From contig JAZTXH010000010.1 in NCBI GenBank assembly GCA_045636325.1, forward strand, positions 1 to 64,000: a stretch of DNA of 64,000 nucleotides, in the 5' to 3' direction. Both the position numbers and the translations under genes were made by a program. Shown here piece by piece: positions 42,579 through 50,344 of this stretch (positions are counted from its first letter, which is position 1; each line of letters opens with the position of its first letter). The notes beneath the pieces were generated by a model. The model searched no databases. It was not told the DNA's origin and worked only from the letters and a program-made list of their open reading frames with translations. The DNA comes from CAKSHP01 sp045636325. GTDB lineage: Bacteria; Bacillota; Clostridia; UBA1381; UMGS1253.

Positions 42579-45500
42579 ATGAAAATGTTTAAACGTTTAG
42601 CTGCTTTTACTATTGTTTTATCAATGGTATTGACTATGCTGCCCACAACAGTGTCTGCGGCGGAACTTCCCACGGATGTTAAGGGAACAAGGTACGAAGA
42701 TGCTGCATCGCTTTTGTGCGCTCTTGAGATTATGGTTGGTGATGGTGAAAAATTTAATCCCGATAACAACGTAACAAGAGCAGAATTTGCAAAAATTTTA
42801 GTAACAACAATGGGTCATCTTGATACTGCTTCTGCTTTCACAGCACAGGGCATATTTGATGACGTTTTAACAAGCGAATGGTACGCTCCTTTCGTTGAGT
42901 TTGCAGCTCAGATTGGTGCTATCAATGGTTATGGCGATGGTAAATTTGGTCCTAATGACAACGTAACAGGTTATCAGGCTATCAAGATGATTTGTTTTGC
43001 ATCGGGCCACAATGCTTGTATTGATGATCCTATCGCAGGCTATCCTCAGGAATATTTTAATGTTGCTAAGGAGTATGGATTTTTAAAGAGCCTTTCTGAT
43101 GCAAACTTTTCTGAGCCTATGACAAGGGGGCAGGTTGCTGTATTGGTTGCTAACGTATTAAAGGTTGATATGCTTAAGCTGGTTGGAAGCTCTTCTGACT
43201 CAGGTAGCTCATATGCTGTTATGGAAGGTGTAAACCTTCTTTCAAGTAAGCATAATGTGTATAAGTTTGAAGGCTTGGTAACAACAAACGAAAAAACAGG
43301 TCTTTTCGGCGCAAGTAACCTTGACGCAGGCGAAGTTCGGATTGAAAAAGGTGCTGACGTAAGAGTATTTTTTACAGGCGAGTCTGGTATTGAAGATGCA
43401 ATCGGTACATATGTAAAGGCATACTACAAAGATGATGACAATTTGGGCACAAAGACAGTTGTAAGCTTTGATGAGTCTTCAACAAAGAACACAAAGATTG
43501 AGCTTGCTCTGGATTTCATTGATGCAGATGAGTCTACAGATACATTGGTTAAGTATTGGGCAGATGGTGATAAAGCCTCTAAAACAAAGAAGATGGAAAT
43601 TATCAAGAATGTCCCTGTTATTTGGAACGGAGCGTCTTCCTCTTTGTTATTGATGGAAGCTATCAGTGATGCTCAAGGCATGCAATCACAGATTGAATTC
43701 CTTGATTATAATGGTGATGGCACTATGGATATCGTAAGCATCACGGCATACGATACATTTATTATCGAGCGCATGGATATAGATAATTACATCATTACAG
43801 ATAAAGCAGGCGATTGGTCTGCAGGTACAGGTAAGGCTAAGACAAAGAAGCTTACTTTGGATGAGGAAGATGAAACAAAGATTATCACAATTTCTGATAC
43901 TGATGGCATAGAATATGAATTTGAAGAGCTTGAGATAGGTGATGTATTGTCTGTTGCAGCTTCGAAAGATGAGAAAGTTTTCGATGTCAAAGTTTCAATG
44001 GATAAGGTTGAAGGTACAATTAATTCAATTGGTGTTGTAGACGGTAAATGGGTGTTTGAAATTGATGGTAAAGATTACAACCTTTCAAAGAGCTATGCTG
44101 AATATATTACAAAAGGTAAGGCCAATGCAACAATTGCAGACTTAGGCGTTAAAATCAACAAGTCTTATGAATTTAAGCTTGACGTATTCGGTCAGCTTGC
44201 ATTTTCTGATACAGTAGCAGGCGACGCCAAGGGAGAGTTTGGATTTATCACATTCTATGCACCTAGTGAAGGGGTAGATTCGGGTATTAGTGTAAGAATG
44301 TTCAGTGATGGCGAGGTTAATATTTATGGTCTTGCTGATACAGTTACAATTGATGGTAACAAGTGCAAGGGTGAGCTTGAACTTAAGGCAGCCATGGATG
44401 AAATCGGAAACTATAAACCTGTAAACAATGTTAAGAAATCAACAGGTTACTACGGAGACAACTCTTGGAGTGGTATTCCTGTATTGTTTGAGCTCAACGA
44501 TGAAGGTAAGATTAAATACATTGATACACCTGTATTAGGTAAAGATGAAGATAAGTATACACTTCAGCCGGTAAGAGGACAGACAGATGATATTATCTCA
44601 AGCACCGGTTCTTCTTCGGGTTTTGGTTCTAAAAGACCCTTTGCAAGCACACTTAATGTAATTCAGCTGCCTGGTAAGGATTCTGAACTTAATGTTGCTG
44701 AAAAATACAGCACAGCTAAGAGCTTTAACTCAAGTACAACCTATTATGTTCAGTTGTTTTCGACGGACCCTGAAGCATATACAACAAACTATGTAATTGT
44801 TGCAAGAGGAGCAAACGGAAGCAAGGATATAACATTCCAGACTAATATTGAGCTTGGTCTTGACGATAGCGAAACAGTTAACGGCGGCAATAGTAATGCC
44901 GGTGTTAAAACAACACCATTGTTTGTGGTTAAGGGTGTAAGAAGATCTATTGTAGGCGAAGATGATGAGGAAACAATTCTTATTGAAGGTTTTGAAAACG
45001 GCGCAGAGGTTACTTATACAGTTGATCCTGATTACTATGCTTCAGGGTTGATTATGAAGACTTTGGAAAATTATATTAAGCAGGTAGATGCTAGTGCAGT
45101 ATTGAACTCTGCTCGTACAGCAAAGATTCCTGTTATGGAAGGTGACGTTCTTCGTCTTGCTCGTAATAAAACAACAAAGTATGTAACATTTATTGCTCCT
45201 GTGTTCTATATGGCAGAGAAAGCATTGTATGCTCAGGTAAACAATGGTTATCTAGATTGCGAAAAAGATCCTATTTATTGTGCTATTGACGTTGCAACAG
45301 TTAAAGAAATGAATGGAAATCAGGGAGTGCTTTCTTACTTGATTAAGAACTATAAAGCGTCAAGCAGTCATTATAATAAGTGGTATAGCGGAATGATTAC
45401 ATTTGATGAAGATGGAAGAATTGTTCCTCCTGCAGAGGAGGAAGATGCTGTAGAAGGTACAGATGATATTACTGACGTAATAAAGACAGATACAGGTTAC

Positions 45501-45716
45501 GAAGGTGATTTCACAAAGTTGCATAATATCGGAAACTTTACTAAGATTGCTACTTACGATGCAAGCGAACCTGCAGGTAAGAGAGTTTCAAAGGGTAGCC
45601 TGAGCGATATTATCACATTGGATGATGCAACAAATAAGACTAACCCCAGCATTATTTTGTTCCACTACAGAACACAGTCAGATGCTAACTACAGCATGGT
45701 CATTTTAAATTTCTAA
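42579..45716 (+). CDS. SLH-domain surface protein, paralogue of the 13429 gene
   Basis: A 1045-residue secreted protein. Signal peptide residues 1-27 (LAAFTIVLSMVLTMLPTTVSA), then three SLH domains at about 30-85 (CALEIMVGDGEKFNPDNNVT), 90-148 (IGAINGYGDGKFGPNDNVT) and 152-205 (a weaker third with EPMTRGQVAVLVANVL). The rest is acidic, beta-rich and without known domains, with DYNGDGTMDIVSITAYDTF, a calcium-loop-like motif placed as in the first SLH protein. Length, architecture and leader all match that paralogue, though codon bias is milder. It probably anchors to cell-wall polymer as a second S-layer or wall-associated protein. The ATG at 42579 follows AAAGGGGGT. Confidence 0.85.
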   Translation: MKMFKRLAAFTIVLSMVLTMLPTTVSAAELPTDVKGTRYEDAASLLCALEIMVGDGEKFNPDNNVTRAEFAKILVTTMGHLDTASAFTAQGIFDDVLTSEWYAPFVEFAAQIGAINGYGDGKFGPNDNVTGYQAIKMICFASGHNACIDDPIAGYPQEYFNVAKEYGFLKSLSDANFSEPMTRGQVAVLVANVLKVDMLKLVGSSSDSGSSYAVMEGVNLLSSKHNVYKFEGLVTTNEKTGLFGASNLDAGEVRIEKGADVRVFFTGESGIEDAIGTYVKAYYKDDDNLGTKTVVSFDESSTKNTKIELALDFIDADESTDTLVKYWADGDKASKTKKMEIIKNVPVIWNGASSSLLLMEAISDAQGMQSQIEFLDYNGDGTMDIVSITAYDTFIIERMDIDNYIITDKAGDWSAGTGKAKTKKLTLDEEDETKIITISDTDGIEYEFEELEIGDVLSVAASKDEKVFDVKVSMDKVEGTINSIGVVDGKWVFEIDGKDYNLSKSYAEYITKGKANATIADLGVKINKSYEFKLDVFGQLAFSDTVAGDAKGEFGFITFYAPSEGVDSGISVRMFSDGEVNIYGLADTVTIDGNKCKGELELKAAMDEIGNYKPVNNVKKSTGYYGDNSWSGIPVLFELNDEGKIKYIDTPVLGKDEDKYTLQPVRGQTDDIISSTGSSSGFGSKRPFASTLNVIQLPGKDSELNVAEKYSTAKSFNSSTTYYVQLFSTDPEAYTTNYVIVARGANGSKDITFQTNIELGLDDSETVNGGNSNAGVKTTPLFVVKGVRRSIVGEDDEETILIEGFENGAEVTYTVDPDYYASGLIMKTLENYIKQVDASAVLNSARTAKIPVMEGDVLRLARNKTTKYVTFIAPVFYMAEKALYAQVNNGYLDCEKDPIYCAIDVATVKEMNGNQGVLSYLIKNYKASSSHYNKWYSGMITFDEDGRIVPPAEEEDAVEGTDDITDVIKTDTGYEGDFTKLHNIGNFTKIATYDASEPAGKRVSKGSLSDIITLDDATNKTNPSIILFHYRTQSDANYSMVILNF

Positions 45717-45734
45717 TTTAATAAAAGTTAATTT

Positions 45735-45769
45735 AAAAGCTCTGTCGGATAAAACCGACAGAGCTTTTT
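45735..45769 (+). terminator. Terminator after the second SLH gene
   Basis: AAAAGCTCTGTCGG (45735-45748), loop ATAAAA, CCGACAGAGCTTTT (45755-45768). Confidence 0.9.
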
Positions 45770-45789
45770 GTTAACGTTTTTCTTTATTT

Positions 45790-45850
45790 GTTTACTCGCA
45801 AGTGCGATTCATGTGTCCTTGCGGGAGCGAATCTCGCGCACCGGGGTATA
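45790..45850. repeat. GC-rich patch with short inverted repeats in an AT-rich gap
   Basis: CTCGCAAG near 45795 is nearly complementary to CTTGCGGG near 45818, and GCGA-ATC-TCGC (45827-45837) forms another small stem. The patch is clearly richer in GC than its surroundings and is not explained by either neighbour; it may be a degraded repeat. 45851-45977 is otherwise featureless. Confidence 0.3.
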
Positions 45851-45977
45851 AATAAAATGCAAAATGCCAAATGAACACACAAACTAATTGATATATAAAT
45901 TCATTAAAATAAAGGTTATATTTTCTCTTGTTTCTGAATAATTATAGTGTAGCTGACAATATGAAAGGATGAAAAAA

Positions 45978-46607
45978 ATGAGCGAATATAACGAAAACAA
46001 CCATGTGGAAATATGCGGGAAAATAGTAACTGAGCCTACCTTAAGTCATGAAGTGTATGCAGAAAAATTTTATATTTTTACCCTGCAGGTTATGCGTCTT
46101 TCCGATACAGCGGATTACATAAATGTTTTAATATCTGAAAGACTTTTTACACCCGATTTTGATTTGAAAGAAGGGGTATCTGTAAAAATAACGGGGCAAT
46201 TCCGTTCTTATAATAACTACACAGGTGACGGAAACCGCCTTGTTTTAACAGTATTTACCAAAGAAATTGAAAGCTATGAGCCTGAGGGCAGCGATAATCC
46301 CAACTGCATTACCCTTGACGGATACATATGTAAACTGCCTACATACAGGGTTACGCCATTTGGGAGAGAAATTGCAGACATTTTAATTGCGGTTAACCGT
46401 TCATACAGTAAATCTGATTATATACCCGCTATTGCTTGGGGCAGAAATGCAAGATTTTGCCGCGATGCACCCGTTGGCACAAGGGTGAAAATTACCGGTA
46501 GAATTCAGTCAAGGGAATATACAAAGCATATTGATGAGCAGACTCAGGTTAGGAAAACTGCATTTGAGGTATCAGTTTCTAAGATGGAGTTTCTTTTCGA
46601 GGATTAA
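45978..46607 (+). CDS. Double OB-fold, single-strand-DNA-binding-like protein
   Basis: A 209-residue protein made of two OB-like halves: HVEICGKIVTEPTLSHEVYA to KITGQFRSYNNYTGDGNRLV, and ITLDGYICKLPTYRVTPFGR to VKITGRIQSREYTKHID, each with the layout of an SSB domain (ADILIAVNRSYSKSDYIPAI matches the SSB core strand). It lacks the acidic DDDLPF tail of true SSB. Such proteins are frequent in Clostridia and are annotated as SSB-like; nucleic-acid binding is inferred. Start ATG 45978 fits AAAGGATGA better than ATG 45969. It lies upstream of, but is separated by a terminator from, the rpsF operon. Confidence 0.75.
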   Translation: MSEYNENNHVEICGKIVTEPTLSHEVYAEKFYIFTLQVMRLSDTADYINVLISERLFTPDFDLKEGVSVKITGQFRSYNNYTGDGNRLVLTVFTKEIESYEPEGSDNPNCITLDGYICKLPTYRVTPFGREIADILIAVNRSYSKSDYIPAIAWGRNARFCRDAPVGTRVKITGRIQSREYTKHIDEQTQVRKTAFEVSVSKMEFLFED

Positions 46608-46674
46608 CATAAATGTTTAAATACATACAGACCGCCTTGTGTCTTTAAAAAACATAAAATTCATAAATTAAGGT

Positions 46675-46711
46675 AAAAATCCGCAAAGGTTGTATATTTG
46701 CGGATTTTTTT
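46675..46711 (+). terminator. Terminator after the OB-fold gene
   Basis: AAAAATCCGCAAA (46675-46687) pairs with TTTGCGGATTTTT (46698-46710). Confidence 0.85.
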
Positions 46712-46740
46712 ATTTAATAATATAAAAATTAAAAAAATGC

Positions 46741-46769
46741 TTGACTTTTAAAACAAAGGGGTGTATAAT
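46741..46769 (+). promoter_or_regulatory. Predicted sigma-A promoter for rpsF-ssb-rpsR
   Basis: TTGACT (46741-46746), a 17-nt spacer and TATAAT (46764-46769). Confidence 0.75.
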
Positions 46770-46775
46770 AATGTA

Positions 46776-46853
46776 GCTTGCCTATGCAAGCAGAAAAATT
46801 CCTTACTCTGCGGTAAGTGCAGGGTCAAAGTCCGAAAGGGAGGTGCAAAGATA
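46776..46853 (+). promoter_or_regulatory. Structured leader of rpsF, candidate S6:S18 autoregulatory RNA
   Basis: Two hairpins, GCTTGC-CTAT-GCAAGC (46776-46791) and CTTAC-TCTGCG-GTAAG (46802-46817), precede a segment GTCCGAAAGGGAGG that contains the ribosome site. S6:S18 leader elements with a conserved CCG are known upstream of rpsF in many bacteria; the match here is judged by eye only. Confidence 0.35.
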
Positions 46854-47144
46854 ATGGTTGAAATCATTAACAACTATGAAACTATTTTCATTATCAATCC
46901 TGATTTAGATGAAGATAAGACAAATGCTGTTGTTGAAAAGTTCAAGTCATTAATCGAATCTGCAGGCACAATTGACTCTATTGATGTATGGGGTAAAAGA
47001 AAGCTTGCTTATGAAATTAATGATAAGACAGAAGGTTACTATGTGTTGGTAAACTTCTCTGCAAAAGGTGATTTTCCTGCTGAGCTTGATCGTATTTACA
47101 AGATCACTGAGGATATCATGAGAAGTATTATCATCAGAAAGTAA
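46854..47144 (+). CDS. rpsF: 30S ribosomal protein S6
   Basis: A 96-residue S6 that binds 16S rRNA with S18 in the platform of the small subunit. NNYETIFIINPDLDEDKTNA at the start, IDSIDVWGKRKLAYEINDKT with the conserved Trp-Gly-Lys-Arg, and GYYVLVNFSAKGDFPAELDR are all S6 signatures. The start is ATG 46854 behind GGGAGGTG; the frame extends to 46761 but that is the promoter and leader. First gene of rpsF-ssb-rpsR. Confidence 0.97.
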   Translation: MVEIINNYETIFIINPDLDEDKTNAVVEKFKSLIESAGTIDSIDVWGKRKLAYEINDKTEGYYVLVNFSAKGDFPAELDRIYKITEDIMRSIIIRK

Positions 47145-47176
47145 TTCTACCACAAAGAAAAGGCGGTGTATGATTT

Positions 47177-47638
47177 ATGAACAAAGCCATATTAGTGGGC
47201 AGACTAACAGCTAACCCTGAATTAAGAGCGACACCCAGCGGCGCAAGCGTATGTAGCTTTTCTGTTGCGGTTGACCGTAGATTTGTAAGACAGGGTGAAG
47301 AAAGGAAAGCTGATTTTATTAACTGTGTTGCATGGAATAAGACAGCAGAGTTTATCAGCAATTACTTTACAAAAGGCAGATTTATCGGAATTGTAGGCTC
47401 AATCCAGACAAGAGACTGGACAGACCAGAACGGTAATAAGCGTTATGCAACTGAGGTTATCGTTGATGAAGCATATTTTACCGAAGGTAAAGCTTCAGGT
47501 GGCAATGCGGGTGCTAATATGGGTCAGGGTGGCGGTTATAATTCATTTAACCAGGCTCCCTCGGCTGCTTACGATTCAGGTTTACCCGACGGTGGCGATT
47601 TTGCTATGGGTGTTTCTGATGACGATTTGCCATTCTAA
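47177..47638 (+). CDS. ssb: Single-stranded DNA-binding protein
   Basis: A 153-residue SSB. The OB fold spans about 1-108 (NKAILVGRLTANPELRATPS, VCSFSVAVDRRF, DFINCVAWNKTAEFISNYF, IGIVGSIQTRDWTDQNG), followed by a Gly/Asn-rich linker and the acidic tip DDDLPF that recruits replication and repair partners. The position between rpsF and rpsR is the standard bacterial arrangement. Start ATG 47177, ribosome site AAGGCGGTG. Coats single-stranded DNA as a tetramer. Confidence 0.97.
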   Translation: MNKAILVGRLTANPELRATPSGASVCSFSVAVDRRFVRQGEERKADFINCVAWNKTAEFISNYFTKGRFIGIVGSIQTRDWTDQNGNKRYATEVIVDEAYFTEGKASGGNAGANMGQGGGYNSFNQAPSAAYDSGLPDGGDFAMGVSDDDLPF

Positions 47639-47667
47639 TCAAAATTTAATGAAGGAGGATATTGAAA

Positions 47668-47916
47668 ATGTCTGAAAAAATGGAAAGACCTGTAAGAGCT
47701 GCAAGAAAAGCTAAGAGAAAAGTTTGTATTTTCTGTGCAGACAAGGTTGCTGAAATTGATTACAAAGATACTTTCAAACTAAGAAAGTTTATTTCTGAAA
47801 AATCTAAGATAGTTCCCAGAAGAATCAGTGGTAACTGTGCAAAGCACCAGAGAGAGGTTACAGAAGCTATCAAGAGAGCAAGACATATTGCGCTTCTACC
47901 CTTTACGTCTGATTGA
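47668..47916 (+). CDS. rpsR: 30S ribosomal protein S18
   Basis: An 82-residue S18. KRKVCIFCADKVAEIDYKDT carries a CxxC pair as in zinc-type S18, KIVPRRISGNCAKHQREVTE and IKRARHIALLPFTSD are the conserved rRNA-binding core and end. Start ATG 47668 follows AAGGAGG; the TTG at 47662 is too close. Last gene of the operon, followed by a terminator. Confidence 0.97.
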   Translation: MSEKMERPVRAARKAKRKVCIFCADKVAEIDYKDTFKLRKFISEKSKIVPRRISGNCAKHQREVTEAIKRARHIALLPFTSD

Positions 47917-47927
47917 TTTTTAAAATT

Positions 47928-47960
47928 AAAGCGTTGGCCTTTAAGGCTAACGCTTTTTTT
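47928..47960 (+). terminator. Terminator after rpsR
   Basis: AAAGCGTTGGCC (47928-47939), loop TTTAA, GGCTAACGCTTT (47945-47956), then T residues; one wobble pair. Confidence 0.9.
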
Positions 47961-47970
47961 GTATAATGAA

Positions 47971-48230
47971 AACCACGCGATAGTCGCGTGGTTCAATAGA
48001 GGTTAAGCCAATGAGCAGAAAATGAAATAAAAAAGAACGAGAGAAAATTTTGAGGAAAAGGGTCACTCGAGTGCCCTGTGGGTATTACACAATGGATACA
48101 TTTGGAAAAGACGTTTATGAGCAGCAAGTAACAAATGTATGCTTGGCAGGCCTATATAAAACTCACTTGTGCGTCAACGATAGTATTAGAGTTTTATCAA
48201 AAAATCCCCCCCCCCGTGAAACGGGGGGAT
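47971..48230 (+). mobile_element. 260-bp structured element bounded by two perfect hairpins (IS200/IS605-like, non-autonomous, or ncRNA)
   Basis: The left edge is AACCACGCGA-TAG-TCGCGTGGTT (47971-47993), a perfect 10-bp hairpin. The right edge is CCCCCCGT-GAA-ACGGGGGG (48210-48228), inside a run of ten C. Between them lie GGG-T-CACTCGAGTG-CCC (48060-48076) and a long-range pair ACATTTG (48098-48104) with CAAATGT (48132-48138). Subterminal hairpins without terminal inverted repeats or target duplication are the hallmark of IS200/IS605-type elements, whose ends are also transcribed as structured RNAs. No transposase is present; the 60-codon frame at 48050-48232 is not protein-like and runs through the hairpins. 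Confidence 0.5.
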
Positions 48231-48282
48231 AATAATTACTTTAACTAAATTTTTGCGGAGTCTGTGCATTTTACTACAATAA

Positions 48283-48807
48283 TCAAGCATGTACATAATC
48301 AAAAACATAACTTATAAATGCAATAATATTTGTAATTGCCATAATGCCGACACAAATGCTTATTACCAGCGGAGTTGCATTGCCGAATTCTCCAAACATA
48401 ATCACAAGGGAACATGCAACGCTGAAAAAGCAGGAAAATTTTCCGAACCAGTTTGCCTGAGCAACTTTTTTCTTCTTGCGAAACATCATCAAAGCACCAA
48501 TGCCTATTAATATATCTTTAATTACTAATGTCAGCACAAGCCATATCAGCGATTTGTGGCCGAAAGCCATACACACAAGCACTGCTACCTGCATAACCTT
48601 GTCTGCTAAAGGGTCTAAAATTTTACCTAAATTGCTCACCATATCAAAACGGCGTGCAATAAATCCATCTAAAACATCTGTGATAAAGGAAAAACATAAA
48701 ATCCCCATTGCAATATATTTTCCGTTCGGTATGGGAGATAAATATACCGACACAAAAATAGGCATAAGGCATAACCTTATAATCGTTAAAATATTTGGTA
48801 CAGTCAA
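48283..48807 (-). CDS. pgsA: CDP-diacylglycerol--glycerol-3-phosphate 3-phosphatidyltransferase
   Basis: A 174-residue integral membrane enzyme making phosphatidylglycerol phosphate, first step to phosphatidylglycerol and cardiolipin. The CDP-alcohol phosphotransferase motif DGxxAR-(x8)-GxxxDxxxD is seen as DGFIARRF and GKILDPLADK at about residues 50-75, within about six hydrophobic helices. Start: TTG 48807 (TVPNILTIIRL follows) has AAAGAGGTGA five bases upstream; GTG 48816 overlaps that site. It lies about 20 nt downstream of pfkA on the same strand and is probably co-transcribed. Confidence 0.9.
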   Translation of the reverse strand: MTVPNILTIIRLCLMPIFVSVYLSPIPNGKYIAMGILCFSFITDVLDGFIARRFDMVSNLGKILDPLADKVMQVAVLVCMAFGHKSLIWLVLTLVIKDILIGIGALMMFRKKKKVAQANWFGKFSCFFSVACSLVIMFGEFGNATPLVISICVGIMAITNIIAFISYVFDYVHA

Positions 48808-48827
48808 CCCGTTCACCTCTTTGTTTT

Positions 48828-49838
48828 TTACCAGCTCATTACCTTACAAAGACCTATTAAATCAGGATTAAGAACCTTCTTTGCGGCAAGCCCTTCGGTT
48901 ATATCTACATCTGTTATTTTGTGGTTTTGCATAACAATAAGTCTGTTTGTTTTGCCATCCATGAGAGCCTCAACTGCCTTAAATCCCATTTCACTTGCCA
49001 CAACTCGGTCGCGGGTGGTGGGGCTTCCTCCACGCTGAATATGCCCCAAAACAGTAGCCGTTGTTTTAATTCCTGTACGGCTCTGGATTTCCTCTGCCAT
49101 AGGAATTGCACTGCCAACGCCCTCGGCAAGAATAATAAGATAATGGCTTTTACCTCTGTGTTTACCTTCTATAATAGGCTTTAAAATATCTTCGTCAAAA
49201 TTAAATTGCTTTTCCGGTATGACAACCGCTTCGGCACCGCAGGCAATACCAACGTTAACCGCAATATATCCTGCGTCTCTGCCCATAACCTCAATAACTG
49301 AACAGCGCTCATGGCTTGTTGCAGTGTCGCGAATTTTATCAATAGCATCCTTAACTGTGTTAAGAGCAGTGTCATAACCTATACAATATTCTGTACAGCC
49401 AATGTCATTGTCAATAGTTGCGGGAATACCTATAGTGGGTATACCGCCAATTTCAGATAAATCCTTGGCACCGCGGAATGACCCGTCACCGCCAATAACA
49501 ACGATACCATCAATACCAAAAATTCTTGCAATTTCAGCGCCGCGCTTGATGCCGGCCTCTTCTCTGAATTCTGTGCTTCGCGCAGTCTGAAGAATTGTGC
49601 CGCCACGCTGAAGAGTGTCTGACACACCTCTTGCAGTAAGTTCAAAAATATCTCCGTTAATAAGGCCATTATATCCTTTTTTTATACCCATAACCTGCAA
49701 GCCGTTATAAATTGCAGTACGAACGACACTTCTCAGTGCCGCGTTCATACCAGGGGCATCACCGCCACTTGTTAAAACACCAATTTTTTTGATTTTCTTC
49801 GGGGTCTGGATAATATTGCTGTCTGTGTTTATATTCAT
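48828..49838 (-). CDS. pfkA: ATP-dependent 6-phosphofructokinase
   Basis: A 336-residue type A phosphofructokinase, committing step of glycolysis. ATP site GVLTSGGDAPGMNAALRSVV near residue 20, VIGGDGSFRGAKDLSEIGG, then IGIPATIDNDIGCTEYCIGY with the catalytic IDND, EVMGRDAGYIAVNVGIACGA, and GHIQRGGSPTTRDRV are all present. It carries an N-terminal extension of about 18 residues beyond the Bacillus enzyme. The ATG at 49838 follows ACGGAGAT. Placed between the DUF2007 protein and pgsA in the leftward whiA-dnaE array. Confidence 0.97.
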   Translation of the reverse strand: MNINTDSNIIQTPKKIKKIGVLTSGGDAPGMNAALRSVVRTAIYNGLQVMGIKKGYNGLINGDIFELTARGVSDTLQRGGTILQTARSTEFREEAGIKRGAEIARIFGIDGIVVIGGDGSFRGAKDLSEIGGIPTIGIPATIDNDIGCTEYCIGYDTALNTVKDAIDKIRDTATSHERCSVIEVMGRDAGYIAVNVGIACGAEAVVIPEKQFNFDEDILKPIIEGKHRGKSHYLIILAEGVGSAIPMAEEIQSRTGIKTTATVLGHIQRGGSPTTRDRVVASEMGFKAVEALMDGKTNRLIVMQNHKITDVDITEGLAAKKVLNPDLIGLCKVMSW

Positions 49839-49886
49839 GAAAAAATCTCCGTTTCCGTTGGTTTTGTTTAGTGCTGGCTTTATAAG

Positions 49887-50090
49887 TTAACTTATAAAGT
49901 TATTTTCAATAATCAGCCCGTGTGCCTGAGACACTTCAGACTCGGGAACTAAAATGTCATAACTGTCGTTTTCGGCATCGCTTTGTTTGCATACAGGTCT
50001 TATTTTTACCAAAAGCTTTGCTTCTTCAAGAAGAGAACGCAGGCTTTCTGCGATTTCTCTGCTTTTGGCAATGTAAACAACTGTCCACAT
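49887..50090 (-). CDS. Small DUF2007-like protein (putative signal transducer fold)
   Basis: A 67-residue protein beginning MWTVVYIAKSREIAESLRSL and ending in the typical DILVPESEVSQAHGLII, matching the DUF2007 ferredoxin-like fold found in many bacteria; function unknown. Similar proteins are often found between dnaE and pfkA in Clostridia. The ribosome site before ATG 50090 is weak (AAGAAGG). A MITE-like repeat separates it from dnaE. Confidence 0.65.
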   Translation of the reverse strand: MWTVVYIAKSREIAESLRSLLEEAKLLVKIRPVCKQSDAENDSYDILVPESEVSQAHGLIIENNFIS

Positions 50091-50152
50091 ACTTTTTTAA
50101 TACCTTCTTTCTGACATACGCCCGCTTAAGTAGCTGATAATTTAATCGTAAT

Positions 50153-50217
50153 TTGTAGGAGGGGTAGCGCTCTTGACAACCCGCAGGACGAGGCGACTGA
50201 GAGACTGTCACCTACAA
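50153..50217. repeat. 65-bp MITE-like repeat with TTGTAGG/CCTACAA ends
   Basis: TTGTAGG (50153-50159) and CCTACAA (50211-50217) are exact inverted termini around a GC-rich core with partly complementary segments (GCGCTCTTGAC, GACTGAGAGACTGTC). Elements that begin TTGTAGGGG- and end in CCTACAA are widespread short repeats in Clostridia. It lies in the gap between dnaE and the DUF2007 gene and could act as an RNA hairpin. The other bases of 50091-50344 are AT-rich with no gene. Confidence 0.5.
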
Positions 50218-50344
50218 TATATTAATTAATCAGCGTTTGATTAAAAAGCAACGTATGTTTTATAATATAGTCTACCACATTATACTTATATTTTATACTA
50301 TTTCCACCATAATTGCAATAAGTTTTTTCATTTATAAGAAAAAT

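Noticed and set aside
48050..48232. 60-codon frame
   Set aside because: It runs through the C-rich hairpin of a structured element and has no protein-like signature.
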